Shown: positions 45,141 to 55,537 of the stretch, in pieces
How the letters are laid out: each line of letters starts with the position of its first letter
How positions within the stretch are numbered: position 1 is the stretch's first letter
Assembly (NCBI GenBank): GCA_946886365.1
Contig: CAMPIM010000002.1
Location: 1 to 64,000 of the forward strand
Direction of reading: 5' to 3'
DNA length: 64,000 bases
Source: an uncultured Novosphingobium sp.
GTDB lineage: Bacteria > Pseudomonadota > Alphaproteobacteria > Sphingomonadales > Sphingomonadaceae
The notes under the pieces: generated by a model
What the model was told of the DNA's origin: nothing
What the model saw: the letters and a program-made list of their open reading frames with translations, nothing else
The model's database searches: none
Translations under genes and position numbers: made by a program

Positions 45141-45629
45141 TCACCGCAGCCGTGCGCAGCCCAATGCCGCCGCGTCGATCGCTGTTGCGGCGCCGCGCAG
45201 CGTATAGGTGTCCGCGAAACCGCGTCCATTTGCGCCCTGTGTCTGTACGCTCATGCTGCCTGCCGATCGCATGGCTGCAATGATGGCCGCATCGGCGCGA
45301 GGGTCGGGCGCCCACGCATCAGCCTGTCCCGCGACCAGCGCGAAGCGTCTCTCCCCAACATTCAGGATCACGGGAGAACCATCCGCCCGCACCCGGCTCA
45401 GCCGGAAATGTACCTGTCCGCGTACGCGCTGGCGGGGCCAGTTGCCAACGGCGGCGAAACCATTGCCGGCACGGCTCACGGGTTTGGAGATGGCATAGCA
45501 ACGCGGTGCCGCCGGGTCGCGGAACGCCCCCCAGGCCTCGAACATGCCGAGCGAATCCCTTGCCAATGCTGGCGTTGCGATCATCAGGAGCAGGAGCAAG
45601 GCGTGCTTCATGACGCTGGCAAAGCCCAT
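45141..45629 (-). CDS. Secreted protein resembling invasion-associated locus B family
   Basis: The 162-residue protein has a signal peptide ([17 protein letters not shown] at residues 7-23). The mature part starts [23 protein letters not shown], with a Trp and Cys arrangement as in IalB-like proteins. A second Cys lies near the C-terminus (ALGCARLR). IalB-like proteins are common in Alphaproteobacteria and mostly uncharacterised. The second of two adjacent ATGs (45629) has AGAGG five bases upstream. It is upstream of rlmN on the same strand and divergent from dnaN. Family assignment is tentative. Confidence 0.6.
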   Translation of the reverse strand: MGFASVMKHALLLLLMIATPALARDSLGMFEAWGAFRDPAAPRCYAISKPVSRAGNGFAAVGNWPRQRVRGQVHFRLSRVRADGSPVILNVGERRFALVAGQADAWAPDPRADAAIIAAMRSAGSMSVQTQGANGRGFADTYTLRGAATAIDAAALGCARLR

Positions 45630-45779
45630 CATGTCCTCTTTTGCAACCCTTGCCGTCACGAAACGATCAGCAGGTGCTTGCCGCCGCCGCAACAGTGGTT
45701 ATGAAGGATCATCCATCATTGTCGCCCGGATTCGACCGCATCCGGGCTTTGCGCAGAAAAGAAACGGACAAACAGGGAC

Positions 45780-46892
45780 ATGAAGGCCACCATCGAACGC
45801 GCCACGCTCCTCAAGAGCCTCAGCCACGTCCAGTCGGTGGTTGAGCGGCGCAATACGATTCCGATCCTGTCCAACGTGCTGATCGAAGCGTCTGCCGATG
45901 GCGCGATCAAGCTGATGGCGACCGACCTCGACCTCCAGATCGTCGAAAGCGTGTCCGCGCAGGTGGAACAGCCCGGCGCGACGACCATTTCGGCCCACAC
46001 CCTGTTCGACATCGCCCGCAAGCTGCCCGAAGGGTCGCAGGTGTCGCTGCAAGCGGCGGAAGGCAAGATGCTGATCCAGGCGGGCCGCGCGCGATTCAAC
46101 CTGTCGACCCTGCCGCGCGACGACTTCCCGGTGATCGCGGAAGGCGACCTGCCGACCAGCTTCGAACTGCCCGCAGAGACGCTGAAGCAAATCATCGACA
46201 AGACGCGCTTCGCCATCTCGACCGAAGAGACGCGCTATTATCTGAACGGTATTTATTTCCACGTGTCGGATGATGGTCAGCCGGTCCTGAAGGCAGCGGC
46301 AACCGACGGGCACCGCCTTGCTCGCGTCACCGTGCCGCGTCCCGATGGCGCCGACGGCATGCCGGGCATCATCATCCCCCGCAAGTGCATCGGCGAGTTG
46401 CGCAAGCTGCTCGATGAAGTCGAAGGATCGGTGCAGATCACCCTCTCGGCGAGCAAGATCCGCTTCGGGCTTGGCAGTGCGATCCTCACCAGCAAGCTGA
46501 TCGACGGCACTTTCCCCGATTACAGCCGCGTTATTCCCACCGCGAACGACAAGCTGCTCAAGATCGACCCGCGCAGCTTCGAGGAAGGCGTGGACCGCGT
46601 CGCCACGATCGCTACGGAAAAGACTCGGGCGGTCAAGATGACGCTCGATCGCGACAAGATCACCCTGTCGGTCACCAGCCCCGAAAACGGCACGGCGGCC
46701 GAAGAAGTGCCGGGTGCGTTTCAGGGCGAGGGCTTCGATATCGGCTTCAACGCGCGCTACCTGCTCGACATTCTGGGCCAGATTGACAGCGACACGGTGG
46801 AACTACACCTTGCGGACGCGGCAGCGCCGACGCTCATTCGGGAAAATGATCGCAGTCCTGCGCTCTATGTCCTGATGCCGATGCGCGTTTAG
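45780..46892 (+). CDS. dnaN: DNA polymerase III beta subunit (sliding clamp)
   Basis: The 370-residue protein has three repeated clamp domains (about 1-120, 128-245 and 247-370). It starts MKATIERATLLKSLSHVQSVVERRNTIPIL and ends in PMRV, close to the usual MPMRL terminus that lines the peptide-binding pocket. The clamp holds polymerases on DNA, and DnaE2 and ImuB of this window also need it. It stands alone, not next to dnaA. It is divergent from the IalB-like gene. Confidence 0.97.
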   Translation: MKATIERATLLKSLSHVQSVVERRNTIPILSNVLIEASADGAIKLMATDLDLQIVESVSAQVEQPGATTISAHTLFDIARKLPEGSQVSLQAAEGKMLIQAGRARFNLSTLPRDDFPVIAEGDLPTSFELPAETLKQIIDKTRFAISTEETRYYLNGIYFHVSDDGQPVLKAAATDGHRLARVTVPRPDGADGMPGIIIPRKCIGELRKLLDEVEGSVQITLSASKIRFGLGSAILTSKLIDGTFPDYSRVIPTANDKLLKIDPRSFEEGVDRVATIATEKTRAVKMTLDRDKITLSVTSPENGTAAEEVPGAFQGEGFDIGFNARYLLDILGQIDSDTVELHLADAAAPTLIRENDRSPALYVLMPMRV

Positions 46893-47073
46893 TCGGGAAC
46901 GGGGTGAACGGTTCTGCGGGACCGCATGCCTCATCCTGCTCAGTCTGTCTCGGCCTCTGTTGACCGAACACTGAGGCAGTATTGGCGTGACGGGAGGCGC
47001 GTTCCCTCGCCCGTCACGCTTTGCCAGCCGGTCGGGTAAGTTTCTTTCAACATCTGTGCGTTACGCACGTCAT

Positions 47074-49683
47074 ATGGCCCCGTCGCGCACCAAGCTGAAC
47101 GATACATCGTATCGACCCGCCGATCTTGCGGTCGCGCTGGGTCTGGCTGAGGGCGGGACGCAGGCGTCGGCCTTCTGGATATCCGGAGCCTTCGCCCATA
47201 TCGCCCGCCTCTGGCCGCTGGTGCTGCTGGGCAAGCTGTGCACCATCACGCTGCTCCATGTGCCGCTGTTCACCTTTGGCAACATTCTCCACTTCCTCAC
47301 ATTCCTGGCGATGTTGTTGATAGATGGCATGCTGATCGCCGCTCCGCGCGCGGAACGATTTCAGAATCTACGGCCGCATGTGCAGAAATGGCTGATGTTG
47401 CCGATGGTGCTGCTGTCCAGCATGAGTTTCAGCATGCTGCTGGGACCAGCGCAATTTGCAGGGCCGTTGTCGATATCTCTCGCGGCGGAAGTCGCGATGG
47501 CGTTGATCGCCGTGTCGATATTCGGCGACCGGCGGTTGCTGGGCGTCAGTTATTTTCTGGGCACGTTGATCGTTTCAGCGTTTCAGGAAGCGGGCTTTGC
47601 GCAACTGGGTTTGTTGGTGAGTTGCATCGCGGTCATGATGATCGCCGCAGTGCGCCAGGCAACGTCTGATTTCGAACGGGCAATCGCGCAACATCAACAG
47701 GACCTTCGCGCGCAACGATCCGACCGCCTGTTGCAGGAATATGAACAGTCGGGGCAGGGCTGGTTCTGGGAAACCGACCGCCAGGGCTGCCTTACCTATC
47801 TTTCCGAAACGCTCACGCGGACACTGGATATTGCGGAGGATGAACTTGTCGGCCAGTTGATCACCGACATTGTCTCTGCGGGTGATCATCAAAGTGGCGG
47901 GGGCGAGCGCACGCTCGGCTTCCATTTATCGACGCGCACGGGCTTTTCGGACGTTCATGTTCGAGCTGCTGCGACCCGTGACGAGCGCTGGTGGTCGATA
48001 TCCGGCCAGCCGGTTTTCAACGAATTTGGGCAGTTCCACGGCTTCCGCGGGAGCGGCACCGACCTTACCGAAATGCGCCGGAGCCAGGCGGAGGTAAAGC
48101 GCCTTGCCCAGTTCGATTCGCTCACCGGGCTTGCCAATCGCGTACAGATGCTGCGGTCGCTGGAAGATGCCGTGGCCGGTGCGCCTGGAAAGTCGGGCGA
48201 TTGTGCGCTGCTGATGTTGGATCTGGATCGCTTCAAGACCGTCAACGATACGCTCGGGCACCCCGCCGGGGACGCGCTGCTGCGGCAGGTGAGCCAGCGT
48301 CTTCAACGTGTCGCGGGCGATCGCGGGCTTGTAGGGCGGCAGGGCGGTGACGAATTCAAGGTGCTGCTGCCCGGCAGACATGATCGTGCGTTGCTTTCCC
48401 AACTATCGACGATGATCATCAATACGCTTTCGCAACCTTATATGATTGAGGGGAAGGCGGTGGTCATCGGCGTGTCCATCGGGATTTCCTGTTGCCCGCA
48501 CGACGGCGACACGGCCGATGCGCTGATCCGCAACGCCGATCTCGCGCTCTATGCTGCAAAAGGCGACGGGCGGGGCGTCCATCGTTTCTATTCGTCCGAA
48601 ATGCATGCCGATGCAGAGGGTCGCCGTCAGTTGGAGGAAGATCTTCGCCACGCGCTGGCTTCGGACGGGCTGCACCTTGTCTACCAGCCGGTCGTGTCTT
48701 CAAGGACGGAGCGGGTCACCGGCTATGAAGCGCTGCTTCGCTGGACTCATCCCGTACGTGGCGAGATTTCGCCAACCATTTTCGTGCCCATCGCCGAGGA
48801 GACAGGGCTTATCGGCCCGATCGGTGACTGGGTACTGCGCACCGCCTGCCGCGACGCTTCGGATTGGGATGAAGATATCCGCGTCGCCGTCAATGTCTCG
48901 CCGATCCAGTTCGCCAATCCAGGATTGCCCGCGACGGTCATGAGTGCGCTTGCCGCTTCCCAACTCGCGCCCCAGCGGCTGGAGTTGGAGATCACCGAAA
49001 GCGTGTTCCTGAATGACAATGACGGAACGGATTCGATGTTCGCCCGGCTCAAGGGGATTGGCGTCCGTCTGGCGCTCGACGATTTCGGCACCGGATACTC
49101 CTCGCTCGGTTATTTGAAGAAGGCGCCCTTCGACAAGATCAAGATCGACCAGAGCTTTGTGCGCGGCGCGGTGATGACCGGCAGCCGCAACAGCGCGATC
49201 ATCAAGGCAATCGTCAGCCTGGCCGAGGCGCTGGGCATGGACACCACGGCGGAGGGCGCGGAGACGCAGGACGAACTGGCGCTGATCCGCGATCTGGGGT
49301 GCAGCCATATACAGGGCTATGTCTATGGCCGCCCGCTTGTTGCCAGCGACGTGCTGGCCCGGCACCATGCGCACGGCACGGTGGCGCTGGTGGAGGGCTT
49401 TCAGTCCAGCCGCCCAGAGCGCAAGACGATGCTGCGGACGATCGCGGTGCAGGCCGATGGTCACGCCTATACCGGGCGCATCCGCAACATCTCCTCCACC
49501 GGTGCGATGATCGAGGGGCTGTGGCATGTGCCCCAAGGCACCCAGTTGTCGATCGAGTTCAGTGACAGTCAGAATGTGAGCGCTGTGGTTCGCTGGTCCC
49601 GCGAGGATCGGATGGGCGTTGAATTTACCAGCGCCATCGACATCGCCGCTGCCTGCGCTCTGCCTCGATCCTTGGCATCCTGA
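47074..49683 (+). CDS. Membrane PAS-GGDEF-EAL-PilZ cyclic-di-GMP protein
   Basis: The 869-residue protein should sense a signal at the membrane and make, break or bind cyclic-di-GMP. Four to six hydrophobic helices occupy residues 30-205, and a PAS domain covers about 225-345. The diguanylate cyclase motif GGDEF (424-428) is intact. The phosphodiesterase domain has EALLRW at 552 and DDFGTGYSSL near 669. A C-terminal PilZ domain (about 783-865) contains NISSTGAMIEG but lacks a clear RxxxR at its start (RKTMLR). The ATG at 47074 has a weak ribosome-binding site, and a GTG at 46987 is possible. A terminator follows. Confidence 0.88.
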   Translation: MAPSRTKLNDTSYRPADLAVALGLAEGGTQASAFWISGAFAHIARLWPLVLLGKLCTITLLHVPLFTFGNILHFLTFLAMLLIDGMLIAAPRAERFQNLRPHVQKWLMLPMVLLSSMSFSMLLGPAQFAGPLSISLAAEVAMALIAVSIFGDRRLLGVSYFLGTLIVSAFQEAGFAQLGLLVSCIAVMMIAAVRQATSDFERAIAQHQQDLRAQRSDRLLQEYEQSGQGWFWETDRQGCLTYLSETLTRTLDIAEDELVGQLITDIVSAGDHQSGGGERTLGFHLSTRTGFSDVHVRAAATRDERWWSISGQPVFNEFGQFHGFRGSGTDLTEMRRSQAEVKRLAQFDSLTGLANRVQMLRSLEDAVAGAPGKSGDCALLMLDLDRFKTVNDTLGHPAGDALLRQVSQRLQRVAGDRGLVGRQGGDEFKVLLPGRHDRALLSQLSTMIINTLSQPYMIEGKAVVIGVSIGISCCPHDGDTADALIRNADLALYAAKGDGRGVHRFYSSEMHADAEGRRQLEEDLRHALASDGLHLVYQPVVSSRTERVTGYEALLRWTHPVRGEISPTIFVPIAEETGLIGPIGDWVLRTACRDASDWDEDIRVAVNVSPIQFANPGLPATVMSALAASQLAPQRLELEITESVFLNDNDGTDSMFARLKGIGVRLALDDFGTGYSSLGYLKKAPFDKIKIDQSFVRGAVMTGSRNSAIIKAIVSLAEALGMDTTAEGAETQDELALIRDLGCSHIQGYVYGRPLVASDVLARHHAHGTVALVEGFQSSRPERKTMLRTIAVQADGHAYTGRIRNISSTGAMIEGLWHVPQGTQLSIEFSDSQNVSAVVRWSREDRMGVEFTSAIDIAAACALPRSLAS

Positions 49684-49722
49684 CCTGACCCGGTTCGGGC
49701 GGCGACGCCCGCAAGCACATAA

Positions 49723-49755
49723 AAAAGGAGCTGCCGGATGACAGCTCCTTTTGTT
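49723..49755. terminator. Bidirectional terminator
   Basis: AAAAGGAGCT at 49723-49732 and AGCTCCTTTT at 49743-49752 form a perfect 10-bp stem with A and T tracts on both sides. It lies between the convergent GGDEF-EAL gene and response-regulator gene and should serve both. Confidence 0.88.
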
Positions 49756-49771
49756 GTACGTGGCGGAAGTT

Positions 49772-50191
49772 TCAGGCGGCGATCGCTACCTGTTCGGCCT
49801 GAACAAGGCCACGCGCCACGTCCTTGACCAGTGCGATGAAACGTCCGGCTTCCCGTGCGATCATCGCCTTGTTGAAGCAGGCGGCCGCACCCCGGTCGAG
49901 CGCTTCGGCCATGATCGGCGCTCCGTCGCGCATCAGGCTGGACAGCATGATGACGGGGCAGGGATCGATGTCCATGATCTCGTCAAGAATGCTGAGCCCA
50001 TCCCGGCCCGGCATGGCGATGTCCATCGTCACCACATCGGGCTTTTCCATGCGGATGAGGTCGATCGCCTCTTCGCCGTTGCGGGCGATGCCCACGACAT
50101 CGAACCGGCAATCGCGTTCCAGCAGCGTCTCGATCATGGCGCGAATGGTCAGCGAGTCATCGACCACCACGATCCGTATCGGCTTTGCCAT
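49772..50191 (-). CDS. CheY-like single-domain response regulator
   Basis: The 139-residue receiver has acidic pocket D11-D12, phosphoacceptor Asp57 (TMDIAMPGRDG), Ser84/Ser85 in MLSSL and Lys108 in CFNKAM. VVDDSLTIRAMIETLL resembles CheY and the receiver of CheB (PGRDGL), but no methylesterase domain follows. No chemotaxis cluster is nearby. The ATG has a near-perfect GGAGGA site. It is convergent with the GGDEF-EAL gene, so a link to cyclic-di-GMP signalling is possible but not shown. Confidence 0.88.
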   Translation of the reverse strand: MAKPIRIVVVDDSLTIRAMIETLLERDCRFDVVGIARNGEEAIDLIRMEKPDVVTMDIAMPGRDGLSILDEIMDIDPCPVIMLSSLMRDGAPIMAEALDRGAAACFNKAMIAREAGRFIALVKDVARGLVQAEQVAIAA

Positions 50192-50256
50192 GCATTCCTC
50201 CGACCCTTGTTTTCAAAGGTCATAACGGACGGAAAATGGAGAGTTTTAGGCAAGAG

Positions 50257-52776
50257 TCAGAAGAACAGTTTCCGGAAGGAAATGCTGATCGTACGGCCCA
50301 GCGGATCGAGATAGCCCTGCTGGTAGCGCAGCGGGGTTCCTCCGGTCGCGTCCGTCACATCGCGGCGCGTGTTGAAGATATTGTTGATCCCGATCGATAC
50401 CCGCGAGCCCCGCAGAAAGGGATGATTCTTCACAAGCGAAGGCATCTGCCCCAGATTGGCGAATAGTCGCAGGTTAGCGGTCGCCAGACTGTCGAAATTG
50501 AGCCGGGAAGTGCCGCCTAGCGCGCCATCGACATGCGTGCCGCTTTCCCAATCGATGCCCAGCCGCGCACCAAGGCCATTATTGGTATAGCCGACGCGCG
50601 CCTCCACCTCATGCCGTGGCTGCCCGCCCGATGATCCTGTCGCATCGCCATTCAACAGATCGAGTTCCGGCACGCCCGGCGCGATCAGGATGCTCTCGGT
50701 AAAATGCCATGTGTGGTAGAGGCTGAAGCTGAGGCGCCCGCCTCCGCCTCCACGTCCGCCACCCATGCCGCCCGGCCCGCCAAAACCGCCGCCTGGCCGT
50801 CCGCCGCCTCCGGGGCCGCCAAAGCCGCCCTCACCGCGCGGTCTGTCGCTGCCATCCTGTCCGTGAGGAGGCGGAGCACCATCCTGACCCGCTTGCGCGC
50901 CACGCTCTCCGCCCCGTCCGCCGCGATTGCCGAACAATGCGCGCATATCCTGCAGTTCCTTGGGCCGATCCTCAGGCTTTGCACCGGCGGCGCGCCAGGC
51001 CTCTGCCAACTTCTGGATGCGCGACTTCAGCGGGAAGGAGAGGTCGAAGCCCCAGCGCAGCTGTTCGCTTTGCGAGCGCAGATAATTGATCGGCGTCGCA
51101 TCGATTTCGGTCAGCAAACCTCCGACGCGAGTGAAGCGGCTACCGAAGGCATCCTCGATCGCGGGGGTAGGTTCCGGGAAAGCCGCGATCGGATTACTCG
51201 TCCGGCTGTTGAGGTAGGTCGCTGTCAGGGTCAGGTTGGGCTTGTCGAAAGGCTTCACCGTTGCGCTCAGCCGGAACTGGTCGCGCACGCTTTCCTTCAA
51301 CTGCGCGTTGCCCCCCGTCACCCGCGTGACGAAGACGGTCTGGCCGCTTTGATAATCAAAGACGGGTACATTCTCCGTCCTGACCTCAGGATCGCTTAGC
51401 TGGTTCCCCGTCGGCGCGGCTCGGTCCTGGTTCGCGGACACCAGCAGTTGCACCGCAGGGATCGGCCGCCAGCGCAGGCCGTAGCCAAGCGTGGAGAGCG
51501 TGCCGAAGTCCGAAAGCTCTTGCGCCGCCGCATTCACATTGACGCCGATATCGCCGACCGCGCCCAGGACGCCTCTCGCCTTGCTGGTGATCGGCACATC
51601 GAGAGTGACCTGCCCGCTGGCGATCTGCCGGTCAAAGTCGATGTCCTGTTCGAACCCGTTTCGGATCGACCAGCCCTCAAACCCATTGGCCGACGCCCCC
51701 ACCCGGACGGAGCTTGTGACGGCACCCGCAGGCAGGTCAAAGACGGGGCCTGATAGGAGCAGGTCGCCCGCCAGCGCCTGCGACCGGGCGCTCGCCCGGT
51801 CGGTCGATGCCGATCGGTCGGTTCGGGTACGCGTATCCGACAGGTCGCCATTGCCAGTGAAGGACCATTGCCACCCCTTGCCGAGCAGCCCGTTGAAGGT
51901 CAGGCCCAGATGGCCGGTCGTTCCGCGAATCTGCTGATCGAGCCGGTTGTCCCGCAGAAATTCGGCATAGAGCGGCCCGTTGCCGATCGGCGCCGCAAGT
52001 GCGGCGGCAGACAGTCCTTGCAGCGAGTCATTGTCCGACAGCTCCACCCGGCCGTTCATGGTCATCGATACGCCGCCGAGCGCGCGCGCATAGGTGGCGT
52101 TCGCGGACACGCTCTCGGTCGCTGGGCTCAACGTGCGAAAGCGGGTGACGTCGATCAATGCCGGACTGATCGCCGTCCGTTCGATCCCGCGTTCGCTTTC
52201 CAGTAGTGAAGCAGCGGCATTATATTTGACGTTCAACGTAAAGCGATTGTCGCCCCGGATGCGCAGCAGGCCCGCCTCGGCCGACCCGCTTTCCCGTCCG
52301 CCATCGGTCGTCGTGGCCGCCCGCAGATCGGCTAGCTCCGCCCGAAAACGCTGGCGCAGGACGATGTTCGCCACCTTCTGCGTTGGTGCATAGCCATAGG
52401 ACAGGGCGACCTGTTCCGGCAGGATATCGACGCGCGCCACGGCCTCGGACGGGATATCCTGGATTTCGGAAAAGCTGGAAATGCGCTTCCCGTTCAGCAG
52501 CACGACCGGGGTCCCGTTCGTCTGTGCCGACAATTCGGTGATCATTTCCGAAATGGAGGTGACGCCCAGAGCGCGGATGTCGGCGGAGGAAAGCTGCTGC
52601 TCAGGCTTGATATTGCCCAGCACCGCGCCCCGCTGCGGCTGGCCGGTGACGATGATCTCGTCGCCTTCGTCCATCTGCGCAGGCGGCTCCTGGGCTGAAG
52701 TCTGCGCCATCAGCGCAGCGGGCGATGCGCCCATCATGAAAAACAGCATCAGCGAAGCCGGTCGGCGCACGAACAT
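50257..52776 (-). CDS. TonB-dependent receptor with glycine-rich insertion
   Basis: The 839-residue outer-membrane protein has a signal peptide (to about residue 25, ALMAQ) and a plug domain (about 45-150, with LGNIKPEQQLSSADIRALG). A 22-strand barrel ends SFRKLFF with a C-terminal Phe. The ligand is unknown. An insertion at about residues 612-680 is almost entirely Gly, Pro, Arg and Asp (RGGRGGERGAQAGQDG, then FGGPGGGGRPGGG). It probably lies in an extracellular loop or periplasmic turn. The start at 52776 was chosen for the signal peptide; AAAAGGGG is close to it. Confidence 0.88.
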   Translation of the reverse strand: MFVRRPASLMLFFMMGASPAALMAQTSAQEPPAQMDEGDEIIVTGQPQRGAVLGNIKPEQQLSSADIRALGVTSISEMITELSAQTNGTPVVLLNGKRISSFSEIQDIPSEAVARVDILPEQVALSYGYAPTQKVANIVLRQRFRAELADLRAATTTDGGRESGSAEAGLLRIRGDNRFTLNVKYNAAASLLESERGIERTAISPALIDVTRFRTLSPATESVSANATYARALGGVSMTMNGRVELSDNDSLQGLSAAALAAPIGNGPLYAEFLRDNRLDQQIRGTTGHLGLTFNGLLGKGWQWSFTGNGDLSDTRTRTDRSASTDRASARSQALAGDLLLSGPVFDLPAGAVTSSVRVGASANGFEGWSIRNGFEQDIDFDRQIASGQVTLDVPITSKARGVLGAVGDIGVNVNAAAQELSDFGTLSTLGYGLRWRPIPAVQLLVSANQDRAAPTGNQLSDPEVRTENVPVFDYQSGQTVFVTRVTGGNAQLKESVRDQFRLSATVKPFDKPNLTLTATYLNSRTSNPIAAFPEPTPAIEDAFGSRFTRVGGLLTEIDATPINYLRSQSEQLRWGFDLSFPLKSRIQKLAEAWRAAGAKPEDRPKELQDMRALFGNRGGRGGERGAQAGQDGAPPPHGQDGSDRPRGEGGFGGPGGGGRPGGGFGGPGGMGGGRGGGGGRLSFSLYHTWHFTESILIAPGVPELDLLNGDATGSSGGQPRHEVEARVGYTNNGLGARLGIDWESGTHVDGALGGTSRLNFDSLATANLRLFANLGQMPSLVKNHPFLRGSRVSIGINNIFNTRRDVTDATGGTPLRYQQGYLDPLGRTISISFRKLFF

Positions 52777-52922
52777 ACCCCTTTTGGAAAAAGCGAACTC
52801 TTGATGGTCCGTCACTAGGGGCGAACTGTCTCAAAATCTTGGCAAGGCCAAGGCTAATTTGTCGCAAAATGTAGCAGACGCCTTCACGCGCTGCGGTTCC
52901 CTTCGCTCATCGGCTCGCCTAG

Positions 52923-53873
<951 letters not shown>

Positions 53874-53919
53874 AATTCAGATGGTGAAGGGGGATGGGCG
53901 ATCGTCGAGGATCAAAAGC

Positions 53920-54315
53920 TCAGGGCTCGCCCTTGGACTCCTGCATCCGCCGTTCGGCAAACCATTGTTCCAGCATCTTGGCGGTGCAGCCGGTAAAACC
54001 GTTGCTCCCGATCGCCGAGCAGCTGCCGGGCAGATTCTGGCGCTGTACCTCTTCCATGGTGGCCACTTGGCTACCCCAGCCCGGCCCACCGGACGGGGCG
54101 GGCTTTTCGCGCAATTTCTTCGGGATGCGGTAGCGTTCGGACTCAGGCTTGCGCGCGCAAACGACGATCTCGTCGCCTTCGCCTTTGGGACAGGGGTCGT
54201 TCCCATAGACGATCAGGTTGAACACGCGCTGTGGCGGCTCGGCCCAGGCTGGGGCGAGTAAGGCTATGGGTGCAAGCGCGGCCATGGCGAGGAAGGCATG
54301 AACCGGGAAGCGCAT
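53920..54315 (-). CDS. Secreted four-cysteine protein (short paralogue)
   Basis: The 131-residue protein has a signal peptide (residues 1 to about 25, ending PAWA) and no known domain. It has four cysteines in two pairs: DPCPKGEGDEIVVCARK and GSCSAIGSNGFTGC. The same spacing, and the sequence ERYRIPK, recur in the neighbour at 54403-54969, so the two are paralogues. The ATG at 54315 follows AGAGG. It is the last gene of the minus-strand run from uvrB, 87 bp after its paralogue. Function unknown; the cysteines suggest disulfides formed in the periplasm. Confidence 0.75.
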   Translation of the reverse strand: MRFPVHAFLAMAALAPIALLAPAWAEPPQRVFNLIVYGNDPCPKGEGDEIVVCARKPESERYRIPKKLREKPAPSGGPGWGSQVATMEEVQRQNLPGSCSAIGSNGFTGCTAKMLEQWFAERRMQESKGEP

Positions 54316-54402
54316 AGGTGATATCCTCTTTTCGCCCCTGTCCACCGGCGGAGTGCCCAATTCCGCCAGCCTTACCCAGACGCCAAGCGCCCGGAGCAAC
54401 CG

Positions 54403-54969
54403 TCAGGGCTGCGTCGGTGTAGTCTGCTGCGGTTGGCTGGCCTGCGCCTTTTCCTCCGCTACGGCTCGCGCTTCGATCGCCTTGCTATCAGCATCGATGG
54501 TGGAAAGCCGCCGCGCCCGCTCTGCGGCGACCAAGTCCTTCCAGCTGGCATTGTCCGCCGCCTGCCGTTCCGCCTTGGCAAGCCTTGCCAACTGGTTGAA
54601 GCAGCCGGTGAAACCGCCGGGGCCAGTGGCCGAGCAGCTTTCCGTGCCGGTGCGGCCGACATATTCCATGGACCGTACGCGCTCGCCCCATGCCTGATTG
54701 CTCGGCTTGTTGGGATCGCCGCGCAGCGGTTCCGGGATGCGGTAGCGTTCTTCCTCGCCCTTGCGCGCGCAAACGACAATGTCGGTGCCAGCGCTTTGCG
54801 GGCACGCGTCGTCGCCATAGACGATGACCAGATTGACGCGCTCCGATCCCGTCGTGCCGGCGGCGGCGGTCGGTGCCTGCTCCTGCGCGGGTCCGGCCTG
54901 CTGCTGCGCCATGGCGGGCAGGGTGCTCGCGGCCATCAGCAGCATAGCGGCTGTCGCGGTCTTCATCAT
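54403..54969 (-). CDS. Secreted four-cysteine protein (long paralogue)
   Basis: The 188-residue protein has a signal peptide (residues 1 to about 21, AMAQ) and a Gln/Ala/Pro-rich linker. A core matches the 131-residue neighbour: VYGDDACPQS, IVVCARKGEEERYRIP and ESCSATGPGGFTGC. Unlike the short copy it has an Ala/Gln/Glu-rich C-terminal helix (about 130-188) ending in a QPQQTTPTQP tail. The ATGATG start at 54969 has GAGGAG upstream. It starts 13 bp after the coq7 stop. Function unknown. Confidence 0.78.
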   Translation of the reverse strand: MMKTATAAMLLMAASTLPAMAQQQAGPAQEQAPTAAAGTTGSERVNLVIVYGDDACPQSAGTDIVVCARKGEEERYRIPEPLRGDPNKPSNQAWGERVRSMEYVGRTGTESCSATGPGGFTGCFNQLARLAKAERQAADNASWKDLVAAERARRLSTIDADSKAIEARAVAEEKAQASQPQQTTPTQP

Positions 54970-54982
54970 CGTTCTTATCTCC

Positions 54983-55537
54983 TCAGATCCGCTTCGACAG
55001 CGCGATTGCAGCCCGGCACCCCAGGCGAATGACGCCCGAAAGCAGCGGATAGGCGGGGGCCTGCTCCGCTCCACGGGCGATCGCGGTTTCGCGATGTTCG
55101 ACTTCTTCCGCCTGAAAATCCGTGATGGTGGCGGCAAGTTCCGGGTCATCGCCCGCCAATTCCGCCAGCTGTTCGCCATAATGGCGGTCGATCTCCGTTT
55201 CGATCGCGGCGGTGCAGGCCATGGCGGCGCGTGGGCCGATCGCGGCGGTGACAGCACCCAGCGCAAAGCCTGCGACGTTCCAGATCGGCCGAAGCGCGGT
55301 CGGTCTTACGCCGCGCCGCGTTATCATCGCGTCAAATATCTTGCGATGCCGTTCTTCCTGCGCCGCCATGCCCGCGATGACGCGCGCGTCGGGGTGGCGA
55401 TCGCCAAGGACAGCAAGCTGCCCGGCATAAATGCGCGTCGCGCCGAACTCACCCGCCTGATCGACGCGCAGCATCGCTGCGCGATCATCGGCCGTCACCT
55501 TCCGGCCGGGGCGGGGGAAATCCCTGGGCGCGCTCAT
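54983..55537 (-). CDS. coq7: Demethoxyubiquinone hydroxylase family protein (COQ7)
   Basis: COQ7 is a di-iron monooxygenase that hydroxylates demethoxyubiquinone late in ubiquinone synthesis. The 184-residue protein has the ferritin-like iron ligands LRVDQAGEFGATRIY (Glu near 30), AAQEERHRKIF (E-x2-H near 60), ETEIDRHY near 115 and AEEVEHRETA (E-x2-H near 150). The ATG at 55537 overlaps the dsbB stop (ATGA). The longer open frame was rejected because it runs through dsbB. Coupling to dsbB is apt, since DsbB passes electrons to ubiquinone. Confidence 0.93.
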   Translation of the reverse strand: MSAPRDFPRPGRKVTADDRAAMLRVDQAGEFGATRIYAGQLAVLGDRHPDARVIAGMAAQEERHRKIFDAMITRRGVRPTALRPIWNVAGFALGAVTAAIGPRAAMACTAAIETEIDRHYGEQLAELAGDDPELAATITDFQAEEVEHRETAIARGAEQAPAYPLLSGVIRLGCRAAIALSKRI

